DNA of 54,917 nt, taken from an uncultured Bacteroidales bacterium (GTDB lineage: Bacteria; Bacteroidota; Bacteroidia; Bacteroidales; Muribaculaceae). Positions within the stretch are counted from its first letter, which is position 1, and every line of letters begins with the position of its first letter. The notes beneath the pieces are model-generated. The model was not told the origin of the DNA and made no database searches. It saw nothing but the letters and a program-made list of their open reading frames with translations. Made by a program: the position numbers and the translations under genes. The stretch is from positions 1 through 54,917 of the forward strand of contig UQVH01000020.1 of the NCBI GenBank assembly GCA_900544535.1, written 5' to 3'. This document shows positions 8,067 to 16,328 of this stretch, one piece after another.

Positions 8067-8486
8067 ATGGCATTTCAGCGTAAATACAAATTCAACTGGC
8101 TCGACCACCTATATTATACGGGCAAAGGTGGCCCGGCACAATGGAGTATGTGGTTTTACATAGAGTGCTTTTTCGTTTTGCCGCCACTCGTATTGCTGTT
8201 GCTTTGCACAACTGTGATGCTCAGAGAGCAAACGGTCAACACAGTTCTTGTAATATTATCCATTTGTGCCGCCTGTGCGCTTGCTGTTGTCTTGTCTTCA
8301 AAGAGATTATTGGGAAAACACCGATTTACACCGCAACGCGAGCGTGCATATTTTCGCCGCTATCCCCAGCGAAAATATTACTCGTATCCTTTTTTCATTG
8401 TGATAATAGCTTTCCAGACAAACTCGATATTTGCAGGATTCTTAGCCTTTTACATACTCAAATGTATAATCAGCTCCGCCATATAG
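8067..8486 (+). CDS. Small membrane protein, paralog of the protein at 6446
   Basis: The ATG at 8067 gives a 139-aa protein beginning MAFQRKYKFNWLDHLYY, followed by two hydrophobic segments (about residues 31-50 and 57-76), a basic region (RFTPQRERAYFRRYPQRK) and a last hydrophobic segment. The arrangement and the opening motif match the minus-strand protein at 6446-6853. No promoter box is evident after the terminator at 7988-8027. It overlaps the next gene by 25 bases in another frame, so the two are probably translated together. The function is unknown. Confidence 0.7.
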   Translation: MAFQRKYKFNWLDHLYYTGKGGPAQWSMWFYIECFFVLPPLVLLLLCTTVMLREQTVNTVLVILSICAACALAVVLSSKRLLGKHRFTPQRERAYFRRYPQRKYYSYPFFIVIIAFQTNSIFAGFLAFYILKCIISSAI

Positions 8487-8959
8487 CGATATTGATTCTT
8501 CTTGCCCTCTCCGCAGGTTTAGCGTCCGGGCAGGAGATGTTGGAACAGGTCATGTTTTGCCGAACAGACGGCAGAATAGTGGCTGACAGTTGCGCCATGA
8601 TGCCGACAGCCGAGTGGCGTGACCGGATAATAACAGATTTTCTAAAATATGCCGCCACGCCGGGGGATATAAACTCGATAGACTACTGCGACAGCTTCCG
8701 CGTAGTGATGATGGATGATTCCACCCGCATAAGCGTTGACTGCGTTACATTCCCCTCATGCGATATGGCTCTTGCCAAGTGGCTGAGCGATATTCCCGAC
8801 AACAACTATATCGGACCTGACATCCCTGCGGAAGCTCCTGAACGGTGCATTGCATTTCGCAGGGGATCAACACTTGTAATCGTATGGTGCAACCTTTTCA
8901 CCGACATAGAAACGGTATACAATACCGCAAAATCACTGCTAAAAAAAGCTGATAAATAA
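8462..8959 (+). CDS. Secreted hypothetical protein (165 aa)
   Basis: The start is the ATG at 8462, which gives a signal peptide (hydrophobic core about residues 9-19, likely cleavage after LASG or so before QEML). The mature part has several Cys residues (MFCRTDG, DSCAMM, DYCDS, DCVTF, SCDMA), which in the periplasm may form disulfides. The open frame reaches back to 8141, but that part overlaps the upstream gene and lacks any sensible start. The 25-base overlap points to coexpression with the membrane protein at 8067. I do not recognise the family. Confidence 0.7.
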   Translation: MYNQLRHIAILILLALSAGLASGQEMLEQVMFCRTDGRIVADSCAMMPTAEWRDRIITDFLKYAATPGDINSIDYCDSFRVVMMDDSTRISVDCVTFPSCDMALAKWLSDIPDNNYIGPDIPAEAPERCIAFRRGSTLVIVWCNLFTDIETVYNTAKSLLKKADK

Positions 8960-8983
8960 AGTACTCAAAATATTGACGAACGG

Positions 8984-9013
8984 TTGAAAATCTCAGATAT
9001 TTCACTAATTTTG
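8984..9013 (+). promoter_or_regulatory. Promoter for the CreD-like pair
   Basis: TTG at 8984-8986, a 19-base spacer and TAATTTTG at 9006-9013 fit the Bacteroidota pattern. The predicted start near 9020 coincides with the first bases of a hairpin in the leader. Confidence 0.6.
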
Positions 9014-9021
9014 CATCTGTA

Positions 9022-9052
9022 CAGCCGGAGTGGAGGAAAGGCCTCACGGCTG
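9022..9052 (+). promoter_or_regulatory. Leader hairpin of the CreD-like operon
   Basis: CAGCCG (9022-9027) pairs with CGGCTG (9047-9052); inside, TG-AGG (9031-9036, one bulged G) pairs with CCTCA (9042-9046) around a short loop. It would lie at the very 5' end of the transcript, 38 bases before the start codon. No T-run follows, so it is not a standard terminator; it may stabilise the messenger or bind a regulator. Confidence 0.45.
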
Positions 9053-9089
9053 ACATCGTTTACCATTCATTATCAACCTTATAACACTT

Positions 9090-9740
9090 ATGGAACCACA
9101 GATCTCCTCCGACTTCCAGTCACCGACCACACCCGCTCCGCAGATCCCTGAAATTCGGGAGCCGAAATATACCATGAACTGGCTCGGTCTCCAGACTCTC
9201 TTCGTCATCGGCATCTCACTTATATTCACTCTGCTCGCCTCCGGCATCAGCAGCCTCGCATCGAGCCGCGCCGAACTCAACCTGTTGAGCGAGGCAGCCC
9301 AGACAATGGTTTCCAACTCAACTGGCTATTGCTTTGCGGTGTGCGCCATAAGCCTCCTGTCGCTCACTTTGATAGAAATTGCCTTCCGCAAGGCGATCAA
9401 CTATCTCCAGTACGGCCTGATAGGCTGCGCACTCTGCCTTTTCTTCCTGCTTCTGTTAGCTATGGCAGAGAAAATGCCATTCTATATCGGCTATGGCGTG
9501 GTTACGGCCATGACCGTCGGCATGATCGGGACCTTCGTCAAAGGAATCATGGGCAAGATGAAAGCCGTATTGCTCACGGTCGTGATTTTACTTGTCGAAT
9601 ATGCCCTGATACTGCTCTTGCTCTACATGGGTTCGCTCGCCCTGCTCATCGGCAGCCTCTCACTCTTCGCGATTCTCGCCGTAGCGATGTATTTCACTCT
9701 AAAACTCAAGGTTATAAACAGCGAACTCACCATCCAGTAA
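9090..9740 (+). CDS. CreD-like membrane protein lacking the extracytoplasmic domain
   Basis: The 216-aa protein has a proline-rich N-terminus, one helix at about residues 31-52, then a bundle of about five helices. The bundle reads like the C-terminal half of CreD: YLQYGLIGCALCLFFLLLLA, then PFYIGYGVVTAMTVG and YALILLLLYMGSLALLIGSL, and it aligns by eye with the matching part of the next gene. The roughly 200-residue periplasmic region normally placed between the first helix and the bundle is missing. It is six bases upstream of the full CreD-like gene, so the two products probably act together. CreD is linked to envelope stress and beta-lactam responses in other bacteria; the role here is inference. 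Confidence 0.75.
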   Translation: MEPQISSDFQSPTTPAPQIPEIREPKYTMNWLGLQTLFVIGISLIFTLLASGISSLASSRAELNLLSEAAQTMVSNSTGYCFAVCAISLLSLTLIEIAFRKAINYLQYGLIGCALCLFFLLLLAMAEKMPFYIGYGVVTAMTVGMIGTFVKGIMGKMKAVLLTVVILLVEYALILLLLYMGSLALLIGSLSLFAILAVAMYFTLKLKVINSELTIQ

Positions 9741-9746
9741 ACCGCA

Positions 9747-10994
9747 ATGTCAGCTCAACCGCCACGCATTACCCCGCCACCGCTGCCGGTGATGCCTCCA
9801 CAGCCCCGCCCCGGCAAAATGTCGATAGGCATCAAAATCGTCCTGATGGGCGCCATCTGCTGTGTGCTCATGATAGGCGCAATGGTTGTATGGCTCATGG
9901 CTTATGACCGCCAGTCGACCAATACGAACGTATCCGAAGAGATCACAGCCCAGTGGGGCGACCGCATCAGCATTAGCGGACCTTTCATCTCGGTCGAACC
10001 TGATACCGACAGTCTGCGCCCCGCAGGACTCAACCCTGCAAAACTCAATATTCAGGCCAATATAGAGGCCATGACACTCCACCGCAGCATCTATGAAGCG
10101 GAAGTGTTCACTGCCGCAATCGCCATGAGAGGTCATTTCAAACACTCCGCCCTCAAAGGCCTTGCGAATGATTCCATCAGAATCTATATTGACCTGGACC
10201 CGCAAAATATCACCGAGACCGGGAAACTGAAAGTCGGTGACAGAGAATATGACTGGCAACGGTCAGATGCATCGCTTTATACCCATATTAATATCTCGGA
10301 TTTCAAGGAGGATGTGGACATTCCGTTCAGCACATCGCTTAAGGCACGAGGTTCAGGAGGCATCTATTTCATGCCGATGGCTGACAATAATACCATAAGC
10401 ATCATAGGAAATGCTCCTAACCCATCGTTCAGCGGAGAGACACTCCCGGCCCAACGCACGGTGGGGAAAGACGGATTCACAGCCCGCTGGGAGATATCGG
10501 ATTCCAATCTTTCCGAAACAGATTACCGTGTGCTTGAATCTGTCGGGGCGAAATTCCTTATCGGCGTTGACCGCTATCAGAAAGTGTGCCGTGCGATCAA
10601 ATATGCGTTCATAATAATCGTGCTCACCTTTTTCAGTGTGTTTTTCACTGAGATCACAATGCGTCACCCGATACCGATGTTCAACTACTTCCTCATCGGC
10701 GTGGCTCTGATACTGTTCTATTCACTGCTGTTGGGTCTGTCGGAACATCTGTCGTTCGAACTCAGTTACCTGATAGCGGCAATAATGACGGTCGCGCTGA
10801 TCACATGCTACATGTGGAAGATGCTCAACTCAAAAGGAGTCGGTCTCGCTATTTGCAGCGTCCTTTCGATCATCTACGGATTCTGCTACGTGATGCTGTG
10901 CATCTCGACCTATGCACTTCTGTTCGGAAGCCTCATGCTCTTCGTCGCCTTGGCCGCAACAATGTACGGCTCACTGAAAATACAATACCGCTGA
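9747..10994 (+). CDS. CreD-like cell envelope protein
   Basis: The 415-aa product has a proline-rich start, a first helix (about residues 27-50), the CreD-type segment EEITAQWGDRISISGPF just after it, a roughly 200-residue extracytoplasmic domain, and a C-terminal bundle with the typical LIGVALILFYSLLLGLSEH and YALLFGSLMLFVALAATMY segments. It is a little shorter than E. coli CreD (450 aa). The usual EhxxR-type motif after helix 1 appears as AYDRQS. The gene follows its truncated relative after six bases and ends shortly before a strong bidirectional terminator. The winged-helix regulator often beside creD in Bacteroidota is not seen. Confidence 0.85.
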   Translation: MSAQPPRITPPPLPVMPPQPRPGKMSIGIKIVLMGAICCVLMIGAMVVWLMAYDRQSTNTNVSEEITAQWGDRISISGPFISVEPDTDSLRPAGLNPAKLNIQANIEAMTLHRSIYEAEVFTAAIAMRGHFKHSALKGLANDSIRIYIDLDPQNITETGKLKVGDREYDWQRSDASLYTHINISDFKEDVDIPFSTSLKARGSGGIYFMPMADNNTISIIGNAPNPSFSGETLPAQRTVGKDGFTARWEISDSNLSETDYRVLESVGAKFLIGVDRYQKVCRAIKYAFIIIVLTFFSVFFTEITMRHPIPMFNYFLIGVALILFYSLLLGLSEHLSFELSYLIAAIMTVALITCYMWKMLNSKGVGLAICSVLSIIYGFCYVMLCISTYALLFGSLMLFVALAATMYGSLKIQYR

Positions 10995-11012
10995 GAAAAT
11001 CCGGTATCATAA

Positions 11013-11053
11013 AACGACTGCGCGACGGGCGGAATAGCCGTCGCGCAGTCGTT
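11013..11053. terminator. Bidirectional terminator between the CreD-like and HPPK-like genes
   Basis: ACGACTGCGCGACGG (11014-11028) pairs perfectly with CCGTCGCGCAGTCGT (11038-11052), extended by one A-T pair, with a nine-base loop. It separates convergent genes. Confidence 0.85.
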
Positions 11054-11082
11054 GTCTTACAAATATCTATTATAAAAAACTT

Positions 11083-11487
11083 TCACAGAATCTCGAAAGC
11101 GCCTTTGGCAAGAAGCTCCCGATAACCGCGGTTGAAATAGTGGCGTTCGAAATCTTTCGGTCTCAGGATATGCTCGTTCCAGATGACAAGATCCAAGTCG
11201 ATCTTGATCACACCGCTGAGCGTATCCTCCATCGTGCGTCCGTGATCGGCTTCCCACTTTTTAAGCATCTTGATCATACTGTCCTTGTCATGCGAAGTGT
11301 AGCCGTGCACGACGGCGTTGAGATAAGGCTTGTCCTTGCCGTTGAAAGCCTCCGACTCATAGACAGCTGAAGCCGAAGGACGCTGGAGAATGCCGAGGAG
11401 GTATTCTATCACCTGTTCGATCTGATACTGACGGTCAGGCGTATTGCTTCCCAGCCCTATCGTACAGGAATTCAAATTTTCTATCAT
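11083..11487 (-). CDS. HPPK (FolK)-like protein, atypical
   Basis: The protein (134 aa) has the HPPK order of elements: an early GLGSNTPDRQYQIEQ, SAVYESEAFNGKDKPYLNAV, WEADHGRT, and IDLDLVIWN with the two metal-binding Asp positions. HPPK pyrophosphorylates 6-hydroxymethyl-dihydropterin in folate synthesis. It departs from the family in that the usual GPRxxDLD reads GVIKIDLD, so the conserved Arg is lost, and it is shorter than E. coli FolK (159 aa). The start ATG at 11487 overlaps the tex stop as ATGA. A conventional folate role is therefore uncertain; a diverged paralog is equally likely. Confidence 0.75.
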   Translation of the reverse strand: MIENLNSCTIGLGSNTPDRQYQIEQVIEYLLGILQRPSASAVYESEAFNGKDKPYLNAVVHGYTSHDKDSMIKMLKKWEADHGRTMEDTLSGVIKIDLDLVIWNEHILRPKDFERHYFNRGYRELLAKGAFEIL

Positions 11488-13622
11488 TGTGCCACTCCTT
11501 TCATCGTCAATGCGATACGTCCGCGCGACGTATCTATGTCCATCACTCTCACACGGACATTCTGACCGATGCTGACCACCTCTGACGGAGAGGAGATAAA
11601 ACGGTCGCAAAGCTGCGAGATGTGTATCAGTCCGTTTTCTTTCATACCGAGGTCGACAAACACGCCGAAAGCGGTGATATTGTTTACCTTGCCTGTAAGT
11701 TCCTGCCCTATATGGAGATCGTCGATCTTTCTGACGGCATCGTCGTAGGGAGTCTCTTCGACAGTCTCGCGCGGGTCACGACCGGGTTTTTCAAGTTCCA
11801 GCACAATATCCGTCAGCGTCGGAAGTCCGACTTCCTTAGTGACATAGCGGTCAAGTTCGATGCTGTGAAGAAGATTTTTATCTCTTGTCAGACGAGCGAC
11901 GTCAGCCTTTGCATCGGCTGCGATCTGACTGACAAGTTCATAACGTTCGGGATGCACGCCCGTATTGTCAAGCGGATTGCCCGCGCCGGGTATACGCAAG
12001 AATCCCGCGCACTGCTGGAAAGCCTTATCGCCCATACGCGGCACTTGCAACAACTGATCGCGTGAGGTGAAATCGCCGTTTTCCGCACGATATTTCACTA
12101 TATTCGCAGCCAAAGCCGGTCCGATTCCCGATACATAGGAAAGCAACTGCTTCGACGCTGTATTGACATTGACACCTACTGTGTTCACACAACTTTCGAC
12201 CACATAGTCAAGGGCATCCTTGAGTTTTGCCTGATTGACCGCATGTTGGTACTGCCCTACTCCGATCGATTTCGGATCTATCTTGACCAACTCGGCGAGA
12301 GGATCAATCAGACGGCGCCCTATCGACACAGCTCCGCGCACCGTCACATCCTCATCCGGGAACTCTTCACGGGCGACCTCGGAAGCGGAATAGACCGAAG
12401 CTCCGTTTTCATTAACCATGAACAGCTGCACCTTTCGCGGCAACATGACGTCGCGAATAAAGCGCTCGGTCTCGCGGCCGGCGGTGCCGTTTCCTATCGC
12501 GATAGCGTCAATGCGGTAGCGGTCGACGTAGAAACAGAGAGCATCGGCAGCACCTACAAAGTCATTGGCCGGAGGAGTCGGATAGATTACATCGTGTTGA
12601 AGAAGATTTCCCTGCTCATCGAGAACCACAAGCTTGCAACCCGTGCGGAAACCGGGATCAATGGCCAGTACGCGTTTATGTCCGAGAGGTGCGGCCATGA
12701 GAAGCTGACGCACATTGTCGGCAAACATCTGTATGGCGGCCGCATCGCTTTTTTCTTTTGTGATGGCCGCGATCTCATTCTCAATCGACGGACGCATCAG
12801 ACGACGGTAACCGTCCTTCACGGCGGCGCGGACCAGAGAGGCACACTCTTCCGTGGCACCCGAACGGATAAACATACGCGAGAGACGGTCGATCATCTCG
12901 TCGTCGTCAATGGTGATCGAGACTTTGAGCACCTCTTCTTCCTCACCGCGACGCATCGCGAGATAACGATGGGAATTGCATAGCCGGAGCGGTTCTGAAA
13001 AATCGAAATAGTTCTGATAGTTCTTTCCTTCCTCCTCTTTACCGGAAATAACCTTCGAATTTATGACAGCCGAGCGCTGATAACGCGATCTGACCAGATT
13101 TCGGGCTTTTTCGCTTTCGCTGACCCACTCGGCGATTATATCGGAGGCGCCCGCCAAAGCAGCGTTTATGCTTCCGGCCTCTTTGGCAAACTTGCGGGCC
13201 TGTTTCTCTATGTCGGAAGAATTCTGAGCCATGATCATTTTGGCCAGTGGCTCAAGTCCTAGAGCGCGGGCCGCCTGTGCGCGGGTATTCCGTTTCGGTT
13301 TATAGGGAAGATATATATCCTCCAGCGCTACCGGATCAAGAGTCTCCGATATGCGCTCTTCAAGCTCAGGAGTAAGCGCTCCCCTCTCGCGGATCACATC
13401 AAGGATATATTCTTTGCGTTTGTCAAGTTCAGTAAGTTCCTGATGACGCTTCTGGACGGAATGGACAGTCACTTCATCCATTCCACCGGTAGCTTCCTTG
13501 CGGTAGCGGGCGATGAAAGGTATTGTGGCTCCTTCATCAAGCAGGCGAAGACATGCCGCCACATGTTTACGCAGATAATTGCCGAGTTCGGCAGTGATTA
13601 CATTGGCGTGTACGTTGGCCAT
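11484..13622 (-). CDS. tex: Tex-family RNA-binding transcription accessory protein
   Basis: The 712-aa protein has the full Tex layout: the N-terminal helical region with FIARYRKEATGGMDE, the RNase-H-like YqgF domain (RVLAIDPGFRTGCKLVVLD, about residues 320-430), the helix-hairpin-helix section with LLSYVSGIGPALAANIVKYR, and a C-terminal S1 domain (GQELTGKVNNITAFGVFVDL through RVRVMDID, about residues 640-708). Tex binds nucleic acids and is related to eukaryotic Spt6. Its ATG overlaps the phosphoesterase stop by one base and its stop overlaps the HPPK-like start as ATGA, so the three genes are one operon. Confidence 0.95.
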   Translation of the reverse strand: MANVHANVITAELGNYLRKHVAACLRLLDEGATIPFIARYRKEATGGMDEVTVHSVQKRHQELTELDKRKEYILDVIRERGALTPELEERISETLDPVALEDIYLPYKPKRNTRAQAARALGLEPLAKMIMAQNSSDIEKQARKFAKEAGSINAALAGASDIIAEWVSESEKARNLVRSRYQRSAVINSKVISGKEEEGKNYQNYFDFSEPLRLCNSHRYLAMRRGEEEEVLKVSITIDDDEMIDRLSRMFIRSGATEECASLVRAAVKDGYRRLMRPSIENEIAAITKEKSDAAAIQMFADNVRQLLMAAPLGHKRVLAIDPGFRTGCKLVVLDEQGNLLQHDVIYPTPPANDFVGAADALCFYVDRYRIDAIAIGNGTAGRETERFIRDVMLPRKVQLFMVNENGASVYSASEVAREEFPDEDVTVRGAVSIGRRLIDPLAELVKIDPKSIGVGQYQHAVNQAKLKDALDYVVESCVNTVGVNVNTASKQLLSYVSGIGPALAANIVKYRAENGDFTSRDQLLQVPRMGDKAFQQCAGFLRIPGAGNPLDNTGVHPERYELVSQIAADAKADVARLTRDKNLLHSIELDRYVTKEVGLPTLTDIVLELEKPGRDPRETVEETPYDDAVRKIDDLHIGQELTGKVNNITAFGVFVDLGMKENGLIHISQLCDRFISSPSEVVSIGQNVRVRVMDIDTSRGRIALTMKGVAQ

Positions 13623-14818
13623 TAATATAATGTTTTTGCGTTTTTAAGAGTGAATAGAGTAATCTCTGGAGTGGCTCCGACACGCGCCGGAAGGCCGACG
13701 GTGCCTGTCCCTATATTGACATATAACTTATGGCTGTTGTCTTCATCCGTATAAAGGCCGCCCCATGTGTGATAGCGGTATTTTGCAGGAGACCAGCCGA
13801 AAATTTCAATTTGCATCGCATGTGTGTGGCCGGCAAGAGAGAGCGGTATGTTTATGCCGGGACGTGAAGCGATCGAGTCGGCCCAATGAGCCGGATTGTG
13901 AGTCAGAAGTATCTTGACAACGCTGTCGGACAGCTGCGGATATGCCTTTGTCAATGAACCATAGACCGGGAAAGGGGGATCGCCGATATTTTCGACACCG
14001 ATGACAGAAATCGAATCCTGTCCGCGCCGTAGGATCACATTTTCATTAAGGAGCAACCGCCAGCCCATTTTTTTCTGGAGCGATTGAAGCAGTTCCATAT
14101 TGTCACACTTGGCTGCCGCATCAGGCCATGAGGCATAATCGCCGTAATCATGATTGCCGAGTATCGACAAAACGCCGTCTGGAGCAGAAAGGCGTGACAA
14201 CGGCACTGTGTGCGGCACAAGTTCCGCCGCGCGGGAGTTCACGATATCTCCGGTAAATACAATCAGATCGGCATCAAGAGCATTCACCCTGTCGGCCAGA
14301 GTCGAAACAAATGTCGTGTCGTTGCCGTATGTTCCTACATGCAGATCGGAAATCTGTGCGATACGGTAGCCGTCGAATTCAGCAGGCAAGCCTTCAATCC
14401 CGATCTCGACCTCATTTACGTCAAGGCGGAATCTGTTGACCAAAGAAGCCCAGAGCAAGACGGCGAACACACCGACTCCGGTAACACCGGCAACAACCGA
14501 CAGCCAACCGATGCGCTTTCGCTTAAAAAGCTGCGGAATGAGGGCGATCAGATCTATTATTACAAAGACATATTTTGCAAGATAAACCGAAATATAAATA
14601 TAAATCATCCACATGACAGCCAGCAGCGCACTGTTGGACGCCGTGCGGGGCAAAAACAAAGCCGTCATGATCAACACAAACATGGCCACAGCAGTCCATA
14701 ACTGGATCTGAGCAGGCTCACGGCTTTTAAACCGACGCTTCAAAGCCTTGTAGATATACGAGTCAACAAGTATGTTGACGACAATGACAATCAGAAGCGG
14801 TATGAGCGGAAGACGCAT
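13622..14818 (-). CDS. Membrane-anchored metallophosphoesterase
   Basis: The 398-aa protein starts with about four hydrophobic segments (residues 1-25, 36-60, 67-90 and 112-135) followed by a calcineurin-type phosphoesterase domain. Metal ligands are visible in ISDLHVG, FTGDIVNS, LGNHDYGDY, LLTHNP and LAGHTHAMQ. It resembles the YaeI/YkuE type, which act on lipids or unknown phosphodiesters at the membrane; the substrate here cannot be told. It is the first gene of the unit phosphoesterase-tex-HPPK-like, unless transcription continues from the acyltransferase upstream. Confidence 0.9.
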   Translation of the reverse strand: MRLPLIPLLIVIVVNILVDSYIYKALKRRFKSREPAQIQLWTAVAMFVLIMTALFLPRTASNSALLAVMWMIYIYISVYLAKYVFVIIDLIALIPQLFKRKRIGWLSVVAGVTGVGVFAVLLWASLVNRFRLDVNEVEIGIEGLPAEFDGYRIAQISDLHVGTYGNDTTFVSTLADRVNALDADLIVFTGDIVNSRAAELVPHTVPLSRLSAPDGVLSILGNHDYGDYASWPDAAAKCDNMELLQSLQKKMGWRLLLNENVILRRGQDSISVIGVENIGDPPFPVYGSLTKAYPQLSDSVVKILLTHNPAHWADSIASRPGINIPLSLAGHTHAMQIEIFGWSPAKYRYHTWGGLYTDEDNSHKLYVNIGTGTVGLPARVGATPEITLFTLKNAKTLY

Positions 14819-14843
14819 GGATCAATATTCTACTATTTCGATT

Positions 14844-14880
14844 AGCTGTTGAGATAATTTTTTCTTACATATCAACAGCT
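14844..14880 (-). terminator. Hairpin at the end of the acyltransferase gene
   Basis: AGCTGTTGA (14844-14852) pairs perfectly with TCAACAGCT (14872-14880) across a 19-base, A/T-rich loop. The right arm includes the stop codon of the acyltransferase gene. It can attenuate readthrough into the phosphoesterase gene, for which I find no promoter box of its own. Confidence 0.5.
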
Positions 14881-16041
14881 ACCCGACGCAAGAAGTTTGT
14901 TGCGAAGAGGATTTGCATACATCATATACATATATGTCCTCATGAAGTTGCGTTCCTGAGGAGTCACATCAGTAATATCCACCTTATCAAGCTGTCCTTC
15001 GACATATTCGGTGACTTTCGCAATATCCTCTTCTGTATATCGGTCGCTATACATATCAGTGTCAAAAGCATGATCGTAAGCGACATAATTTATCGGATAT
15101 ATCTTATAGCCACAGTGAATACCGCTGTCAATCTGATGGCAGATGCGGCTCAGTGCTTCCTGCTTGTCGGTGTCAGCCGGAATAGATTCTATCATCGGCG
15201 TAATGCAGCTTGAAAACGAGATGTGGACGCGCCCCTTATATTGCATCAATCCTGTTTCCATCGAGAAGAGATCATCGCGTTTGCTCTTCTTAAATTCCGG
15301 ATCACGGTGGCGGAGCAGATACTCACGGGCCTTCAAATAATCGTTGGGATCGTATTCATATGAGATTGCAACGGGAAATATATTGATCTCCGCCAGATTC
15401 TCAGTCAGAGAACCTCCACCGGCAAGGGCAAGCATTTTCAAGACGCTTTCCTGGGTATGGTCACTCGAATCTTTGGCACGTCCCTGACGCTGGGCAATCC
15501 ATACGCTTTCATGCTTTTCAGTAATTGCATGATGGATATATGACGAAAGCTGACGGGCAGCGTCAAGTGCCTGACGTGTCGGGAGATTGCGCTTGACAAT
15601 AAAACTTCCGTTCAGTTTCACCAGATGAGTGATCCATTCGTATATCAACAGATTGTCACCAATAGCCACTTCAGAAGTCGGCATGTTGCGGCGCAGGAAA
15701 ATCAGATTGATAAACGATGCGTCCAGTACTATATCACGATGGTTGGTAATAAATGTATATCGCTTTGAGGGATCAATTTTTTCAGCACCTGACGCCGTCA
15801 CGCCGGCTGTTGTCTTGCGTTCAAGCTCATCGAGGAAATTGGCCATCACACGCGACTGAAACTCCTGCTTGTTATTGCAGGCAGTCAGCAGGCCAATGAA
15901 TTTATCGTAGTCGATATCAGGGAGAACCCAACGTATGGCATGTTCAAAACCAGGCTCCGATACCATCTTGGCGATAGCTGGCCGAAACTGTTTTTCATTA
16001 TAAGGTGCTATCTCTGAGAAATCGAATTTATTTGCGTCCAT
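14872..16041 (-). CDS. PlsC-like glycerol acyltransferase family protein
   Basis: The 389-aa protein carries an acyltransferase motif NHRDIVLD (His101 to Asp107) and a second region with SFIVKRNLP and AQRQGRAKDS, as in PlsC-like enzymes that acylate glycerol-phosphate lipids. In the standard motif His and Asp are four residues apart (HX4D); here there are five residues between His101 and Asp107, or the functional Asp is Asp103. That variant recurs, to my recollection, in the Bacteroidota branch of the family. No clear membrane helix is seen, so peripheral membrane attachment is likely. A very good promoter lies upstream. Confidence 0.8.
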   Translation of the reverse strand: MDANKFDFSEIAPYNEKQFRPAIAKMVSEPGFEHAIRWVLPDIDYDKFIGLLTACNNKQEFQSRVMANFLDELERKTTAGVTASGAEKIDPSKRYTFITNHRDIVLDASFINLIFLRRNMPTSEVAIGDNLLIYEWITHLVKLNGSFIVKRNLPTRQALDAARQLSSYIHHAITEKHESVWIAQRQGRAKDSSDHTQESVLKMLALAGGGSLTENLAEINIFPVAISYEYDPNDYLKAREYLLRHRDPEFKKSKRDDLFSMETGLMQYKGRVHISFSSCITPMIESIPADTDKQEALSRICHQIDSGIHCGYKIYPINYVAYDHAFDTDMYSDRYTEEDIAKVTEYVEGQLDKVDITDVTPQERNFMRTYMYMMYANPLRNKLLASGSC

Positions 16042-16115
16042 TGCGCTATATAACTATTATATAGGGTTTATTAAATTTATAAACCAATAAAAAATAGATG
16101 AAACAATACTTGGTT

Positions 16116-16147
16116 CAAAGGTATAGGATTTTGACGTTACTTGCAAA
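16116..16147 (-). promoter_or_regulatory. Promoter for the acyltransferase gene
   Basis: On the minus strand, TTTG (16147-16144), a 20-base spacer and TACCTTTG (16123-16116) match the Bacteroidota promoter pattern. A start near 16109 gives a leader of about 68 bases. Between this and the amt control region, 16204-16252 could fold (CCCTTAAGAG with CTCCTGAGGGG, using G-T pairs), which I note without assigning a role. Confidence 0.7.
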
Positions 16148-16280
16148 CAATTTTAATGTTTATTGGACAAGCAGCACCCCTATTAAGATTTTTTTAGTTT
16201 ATTACCTCCCTTAAGAGCCCAAAAGCTTTTAAAGTACTCCTGAGGGGGATTTATACAATTGCAGGTACGTTTAAAATGAT

Positions 16281-16297
16281 AGAAATTTGCCAAATTA
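16281..16297 (+). promoter_or_regulatory. Upstream operator-like palindrome of the amt operon
   Basis: AGAAATTTGCCAAATTA contains the perfect palindrome AATTTG-N-CAAATT (16284-16296). An almost identical 17-base copy starts 31 bases further on, that is three helical turns away on the same face of DNA, next to the promoter. Confidence 0.65.
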
Positions 16298-16311
16298 CCA
16301 ACCAAAATAAA

Positions 16312-16328
16312 AGAAATTTGTCAAATTA
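16312..16328 (+). promoter_or_regulatory. Promoter-adjacent operator-like palindrome of the amt operon
   Basis: AGAAATTTGTCAAATTA differs from the upstream copy only in the central base (palindrome 16315-16327). It ends immediately before the -33 TTTG at 16329, a position from which a bound dimer could contact RNA polymerase or block it. Confidence 0.65.

Noticed and set aside
12243..12983. 246-codon plus-strand frame opposite tex
   Set aside because: Lies entirely inside tex and has no domain pattern.
16204..16252. Imperfect stem (CCCTTAAGAG / CTCCTGAGGGG) between acyltransferase and amt
   Set aside because: Needs G-T pairs and has a long loop; outside both predicted transcripts.
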